Shown here one piece after another: positions 7,816 to 11,801 of a DNA stretch of 11,801 bases (positions are counted from its first letter, which is position 1; each line of letters opens with the position of its first letter). The position numbers and the translations under genes are program-made. Location of the stretch: NCBI GenBank assembly GCA_003573635.1, contig QUTJ01031443.1:1-11801 (forward strand), in the 5' to 3' direction. The stretch is from Goniomonas avonlea (lineage: Eukaryota > Cryptophyceae > Goniomonadida > Goniomonadaceae). The notes beneath the pieces were generated by a model. The model saw nothing but the letters and a program-made list of their open reading frames with translations. It was not told the DNA's origin and searched no databases.

Positions 7816-8574
7816 ATGGGGCGCTACACCTCTGCAAAGTCTTTTGCGGATGATGCAACATCAATGCAGCCTCAGCCAACTGACGAGGAGGTTGCCAAGG
7901 CTCAAAATGCTGCTCCGGAGGTTGCTGGGAAGGTCGGTTGTAAATTGAATCCCTGATGGCGCGACAAACCAATCAGTCCACAGATTGGGAATATTTCTGG
8001 CAGTACCGCGGGCTCCGGGAGTGGAGATTTCCACCATTACCGTGCAACACGTCGAAGGGAAATTTTTCGGATTGAAGGAATGAAGCGCGAAGCTAGGAAC
8101 GAGAAACTCGATGCAGAGTTCAAAGCGAAACGCGCTCTGGCTGCCTTCATCGACGAGCAGCGCACACAGGTACTGCCTTTCCCGAGAAGCCAAGGCTTCA
8201 AATCCAACCGGCCGTTGACGTTGGGGCAGAAAAAGGCAAATAAGCGCAAAAAGAAGAAGGAGGCAAAGCGCAACGGCAAATCAGCACGAACCGAGAACGG
8301 TGCTGCCGCAAGTGGGGAAGGGAACGCACAGAGCGGATCTGACAGTACGATGATTTATCCATGACGAACCACAGCTGAATTCTCTTGAGTAGGTGATACT
8401 GGGAAACCCGCAACAGATGCCGCAGCTGGCGATGCGGGTGCTCAATCAACCACACCACAGACGGAAAGCAAACCGGAAAGTAATCCGGAAAGCGCGAGTG
8501 CACCAGGTGCCTTGCCACGCGGGCGAGCTCCATCAGCTGACAGCCTTGATCTCAGGTGCTGGTCAGTGTCCTGA
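7816..8574 (+). CDS. PRKRIP1: PRKRIP1-family (DUF1168) splicing-associated protein, 4 exons, 199 aa
   Basis: Exons: 7816-7932, 7984-8169, 8230-8344, 8393-8574. GT-AG introns are 51, 60 and 48 nt. The first in-frame ATG is at 7816, after an A-run. After the first join the protein reads IGNISGSTAGSGSGDFHHYR (40-59), the family signature. RRE, KLDAEF, IDEQRTQ and, after the second join, the basic KKANKRKKKKEAKR follow, matching the LDAEFQKR and EEQTAKRRKKRQ core of animal PRKRIP1. The second intron (8170-8229) is 60 nt, in frame and free of stops, so retention would add 20 residues exactly inside the conserved block; splicing is favoured by the homology. The third join (A|GT) extends the frame into a Pro/Glu/Ser/Ala-rich tail (with KPES and NPES) ending at 8574. 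Without it the frame stops at 8364. Human PRKRIP1 (184 aa) is a nuclear double-stranded-RNA-binding protein found in the spliceosome. Family identity is firm; the tail is less certain. Confidence 0.82.
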
Positions 8575-8737
8575 AAGCGCCCCCGCTGTTGTTCCAGAAG
8601 CGGTTACCGCTGCTTATGCAGGGGTCTCTGCATTTTCTCGAGGAGGAATCAAAATCATTGATGCAGACGCAGCTTTTCCTCAATCGTGAGACAAATACAG
8701 CAGAAGATGAAAACTTGCGCGGATCTTTTGAAACATA
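8575..8737. other. Convergent 3' intergenic gap
   Basis: These 163 bp separate the stop codons of the convergent PRKRIP1-like and phosphatase genes, so their 3' UTRs probably meet or overlap. No AATAAA is seen on either strand. Several open stretches with CAG junctions exist, and a further small exon of the PRKRIP1-like gene cannot be excluded. None of those I tried gave a recognisable continuation. Confidence 0.4.
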
Positions 8738-9340
8738 TCACCCGTCAGGGTTCGCGGTCCCTTCGCCCCGTTCTTGGGCCAGGTGCTCTCGGATTTGCTG
8801 TTGGAGCGACTTAGGGACGTCTTCATCTGTGTAAGACGAAGAGCCCAGGAGCTCCACCTCGAGTTCGCGAAGCTGCAGAAAATACGACTCGTGCGGGGAA
8901 GCGCATGGGCGCGCGGCCTGCACAAATTCGTAGCTACGTTTCAGACTCCATTTTCGACTGTGCATCAAATAAGCGATGAGAATAGTTGGGGACCGGTTGA
9001 CTCCTTGGCTACAGTGGACCAGACAGCCTGTTCCTTCTTTGTGCGCTAAATCCACGAAGTCGAATGCGGCTTGTACCACCAAGGATAGCTTGGTGTCACC
9101 AAAGTCCGATAAGCTCACAAGGGTTCGTCGAACAGGGTCGTTATCAAGACAACGGTACGAATCGGAAACGCAGAGCACATGCGAAATCTTCAGCTCTCTC
9201 AAAGTTTCGAAGCTCATCGCATGCGCACGCGTGCCAACATACAAATTTTGGTCAGAACAAATCAATGAAGGAGTCCGAGCACGTTTCCTTCTCGCAAAAC
9301 TTCCAGAATCTTCGTCCTCTGCTTCGGGCACTTCTGCCAT
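8738..9340 (-). CDS. Atypical dual-specificity protein phosphatase, intronless, 200 aa
   Basis: The single open frame starts at the ATG at 9340. It has an acidic N-terminus followed by a basic cluster RRKRAR (17-22, possible nuclear signal). The catalytic domain (about 30-165) shows NLYVGTRAHA, ISHVLCVSDS, a candidate general-acid loop SLSDFGD (D79 or D82), and the P-loop VHCSQGVNRSPT with nucleophile Cys110 and Arg116. AYLM follows at 123-126, as is typical of DUSPs. This cysteine phosphatase class removes phosphate from Tyr and Ser/Thr in proteins; some atypical members act on RNA or carbohydrates instead, and the target here is unknown. No MAPK-docking rhodanese domain is present, so it is a small atypical DUSP. 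The C-terminal 35 residues are polar. It diverges from the kinase gene across 93 bp. It is the only intronless gene in the window. An upstream in-frame non-ATG extension exists but was not used. Confidence 0.93.
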   Translation of the reverse strand: MAEVPEAEDEDSGSFARRKRARTPSLICSDQNLYVGTRAHAMSFETLRELKISHVLCVSDSYRCLDNDPVRRTLVSLSDFGDTKLSLVVQAAFDFVDLAHKEGTGCLVHCSQGVNRSPTILIAYLMHSRKWSLKRSYEFVQAARPCASPHESYFLQLRELEVELLGSSSYTDEDVPKSLQQQIREHLAQERGEGTANPDG

Positions 9341-9433
9341 CACCGAAAATAGTCCGATAATGTTCGCATACAAGTCCGATAATGATGCATACCATCGGAA
9401 AAAATGTCAAAGTGAAGTCAATCCCGGGTCACC
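9341..9433. promoter_or_regulatory. 93-bp divergent promoter between phosphatase and kinase genes
   Basis: The two ATGs are only 93 bp apart and face away from each other. The gap contains a 12-bp direct repeat AGTCCGATAATG at 9351-9362 and 9373-9384, spaced 22 bp start to start (two helical turns). An inverted CATCGG follows near 9391. There is no clear TATA box. The twin motif is a candidate shared transcription-factor site. Confidence 0.6.
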
Positions 9434-11422
9434 ATGGCGGCGTCTCACTGCGTGGAGAGCGATCCCACGCTCGATCCGGCCAAATTTTTCGTGCCCAAAA
9501 AGCCCGGTCAGGGTCCCCCATTTGTAGGTGCACTTGTGGGTCAAAATGCCGAGTACGAGGTCGAAAGCTGGATGCCAACAAGTGACTTCGGTGCCGTCGG
9601 CCATGTCTGGCGGGCCAGAAATACAATCGATGGATCCACGGTGGTCGTCAAAACTGCCAAGGTGCGGTGCAAGGTGCTGAAATTTTGCGTAATAATTGTT
9701 GCAGGACCCCACAAGCGTGGCGTGGCGCAAGGAACTTCGTGGCGCCGGCTTCGCGAGCGGAGTGAATCACCCGAACCTCATGGGAGTCTTGAGCGTCGGT
9801 GAGCAACCGTGCCCGATCCCCACCAAGGCGGGGCAGGGGCTTGGAACTCCTGATCAGGTTCTCAGCTACCTCATTATTGAGTACTGCTGTCCTCTGGACA
9901 TGTTCAGCTATTGCGAGCGAGCGGTGTTCTCGCTGCCTCTGGCTCGCCACTACTTTGTTCAAATGGTTCAAGGCATTGGCAAGATCCATGAGCTCGGCGG
10001 CGCCCATCGTGATCTAAAACCTGACAATCTCTTGCTGTCGCGGCTGCTGTGTCTTAAAATTGGAGGTGGTTTGCCTATATTGTTGTCACCACTCTGAAGC
10101 GGCGACGCAGATTTTGGGTTTGCTCGTCAGGTGGACGCTGCCTCAATGATTACCGTAGGCGATGTAGGAACGCCTTATTATAACGCACCTGAAATTCAGC
10201 TGGTGGACAAGACAGGTTTGTCGAGTCTCCCTCCCTGAGCCTGAGCCGTGTTCACATTGCTCTCGCAGCCGTTCGTGGTCAGGTCCAGCACAAGTCCATG
10301 CTGGATGTCGACCCTAGAAAGCAGGTGTGTACCTTTCTTGCTGGCGCCCAGTGGGTGTTCTGACAATCACTCAGGACGTGTGGATGATGGCGTGCTGCTT
10401 GTTTATTATGCTCACCAACACCTTCCCGTTCGAGGGGGAAAAGCCCCGCAAGGAGATCTTTGACTCCCTTGACCCTGCGGATCACCAGGACATTCCAACC
10501 CACGAGGGGTGTGTGTTGTTTTTCACATGAACAAACAAGCATCCGAGTCATCATTGCCTGTTTCGCCTCGCCCCCTCTCTCCCTCTCTCCCATCCTCGCT
10601 CTGCTCTGTGTGTGTGTGGGAATCCGCAACTTCACCTTCGCCCCCCTCCCTCCTCCCTCCCCTCCTCCCCTCCTTCCTCCTCCCCTCCCTCCTCCCTCCG
10701 CTCCTCCCTCCTCCCTCGTCCTTCCTCCCTCCTCCCTCCCCGCCGTTCCTGACAATCATTGCAGCTACTGGAAGGGGCGCATCGTGCTGCGTGGAGCCAA
10801 GCGGCCGTTCGATCTTCGTCGCAAGTGCGTACGACTGCCAGTCACCTTTGCTTTCACTCAGAATTCGCTCTTCTTCTTCTCTTCAATCACACTGCTCGTC
10901 ATGTACGCTCTCAGGGTGTCACTTGACCGGCGGTCGCAGGTACCTGAAGGACGACAGGCTTGTGGATTTGCTTAACCGCATGTGGGACCGCAACTACAAG
11001 CGCCGGCCCACGTGTGCCGAGGTGCGCTTTGCCAGCTATCAATAGCAGCCGCAGGAGGGGGGGAGACAAAGCCAAGCCATAACTTCGCCCAGACCCCCAA
11101 CTAGAGCGCACAACAACAGCGCAAAACGCTCCTATCGCTCATAGCCAACGCCACCTATTCTCACCGGGGAATAATCTGATTCGAATTTCTGTTTTACAAC
11201 AAGCAGGCAGGCAGGTTGGCAGGCAGCCCAGATTCAGTGCCAAACAGGAGTGTTGGCAGGCCTGGCAAATGTCCTTTGTGGTGTCCAAACAGTTCTGGTG
11301 ACTGGCTCCAACAGATTCTCGCCCACCCGTGGTGCTCTGAGATGGAGGACGGGTCGCCGTATGATCCCGTCGTTGCCCTCGCTGACATGGACGCCCAGGT
11401 GCGTAACTTGCATTCGCAGTAA
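9434..11422 (+). CDS. Serine/threonine protein kinase, 8 exons, about 377 aa or longer
   Basis: Exons: 9434-9661, 9705-10065, 10111-10215, 10269-10324, 10375-10508, 10765-10824, 10940-11021, 11315 onward. Introns are 43, 45, 53, 50, 256, 115 and 293 nt, all GT-AG with consistent phases. Kinase motifs in order: glycine loop DFGAVGHV (51-58, first Gly replaced by Asp), VVVK (Lys73), alpha-C KE (Glu86), IIEYC hinge (133-137), AHRDLKPDN (176-184, Asp179, Asn184), GDFGFAR (196-202, restored by splicing), GTPYYNAPE (216-224), QDVW (Asp251), KRRPT and ILAHPW, the last created by the join 11021|11315. All catalytic residues are present, so activity is likely. The HRD-LKPDN pattern indicates Ser/Thr specificity. 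The subfamily resembles CAMK/SNF1-like kinases in layout but is not assigned. After HPW an acidic tail reads to MDAQ, where CAG|GTGCGT (11398/11399) is a strong donor. If it is used, the gene continues, possibly through CAG at about 11733, off the window. If not, it stops at 11422. Confidence 0.88.
10560..10746 (+). repeat. Polypyrimidine (CCTCCCTC)n low-complexity tract in kinase intron 5
   Basis: Nearly unbroken C/T sequence of TCCC and CTCC units (mainly 10639-10746, with CCTCTCTC before it) lies just upstream of the acceptor CATTGCAG at 10764. It is on the sense strand, so it forms an oversized polypyrimidine tract. This is one reason the intron is 256 nt rather than about 50 nt. Confidence 0.9.
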
Positions 11423-11801
11423 CTCGGAGAGGGATTGGCCGTCTGGAGGACTGGGGACCGTGCCCATCTCTGTTTTGAGTTCTGTCTCTCCCCTTCTGGG
11501 ATTGTGTGNCCTTGGAGAGGGCTTCACGTTTGGGTGAATCAGGGTGACCTCAAGGTCGTGTGGACCTGGGAAATTTCACCTGATTGGATCAAGTGGTTGC
11601 GCGCCCGATGTGTGAGAGAGAGTGAGAGAGAGTGAGGGAGAGTGAGCGCCTCCTGTGAGCGTGTGCGAGCGCGCGCGTGTGTGGGTTTGGTTTTGGAATC
11701 ATCGTGATGGCTGAGAGACAGACAGAGGGCAGAGTATTCCAGCAGCACCCTGCACGGAAGAACTTGCACACCGCCAGTCCAGAGCCGACCTTCCCCCCCC
11801 C
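11423..11801. other. Downstream of kinase exon 8, intron or 3' flank, window edge
   Basis: No independent gene is seen. The stretch holds one unresolved base (N at 11509), degenerate GTGAGAGAGA repeats at about 11610-11645 and a GCGCGTGTGTG patch. A CCAG at about 11730 is followed by an open frame (QHPARKN and on) that is in phase with the kinase reading frame if the donor at 11399 is used. It therefore may be kinase intron 8 plus the start of a ninth exon. The assembly-like C-run at 11792-11801 ends the window. Confidence 0.4.

Overview
The window comes from a microbial eukaryote. Every multi-exon gene is interrupted by GT-AG introns, and most of these are tiny (42-60 nt in 11 of the 18 introns reconstructed here). 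The families are nuclear eukaryotic ones: a tandem-BRCT protein, a PRKRIP1 homologue, a dual-specificity phosphatase and a protein kinase. A two-domain DUF3494 ice-binding protein points to a cold-water or polar protist or alga, because this family is common in such lineages and spreads by horizontal transfer. I cannot name the lineage from the sequence alone. Intergenic and intronic DNA is rich in GT, GA and CA microsatellites. One N at 11509 marks a draft assembly.

Layout. 1-454: 3' flank of the first gene, with a 34-bp tandem repeat, two small hairpins and an AATAAA signal. 455-2026 (minus): secreted or membrane-anchored ice-binding protein with two DUF3494 domains, 3 exons, 487 aa. 2027-3334: its upstream region, dominated by a direct repeat of about 480 bp (2048-2539 and 2569-3046) that carries CCAAT-type motifs and a TATA-like box. 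3335-7634 (minus): a 7-exon gene for a 784-aa nuclear protein. It has a coiled coil, a low-complexity acidic region, eight SPAK repeats and a C-terminal tandem BRCT module with the phosphopeptide-binding residues of the BRCA1/MDC1/PTIP type. Its BRCT exons are separated by introns filled with microsatellites and a minisatellite. 7816-8574 (plus): PRKRIP1-like splicing-associated protein, 4 exons. 8738-9340 (minus): intronless dual-specificity phosphatase. 9434-11422 or beyond (plus): Ser/Thr protein kinase, 8 exons, possibly continuing past the window edge.

Arrangement. The BRCT and PRKRIP1 genes diverge from a 181-bp gap, the phosphatase and kinase genes diverge from a 93-bp gap, and PRKRIP1 and the phosphatase converge. 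The BRCT reader, the kinase and the phosphatase all belong to phosphorylation signalling, but nothing in the sequence shows that they share a pathway. All exon joins were made by eye: GT-AG (once GC-AG) boundaries, phase consistency and restoration of conserved motifs. No transcript evidence was available.
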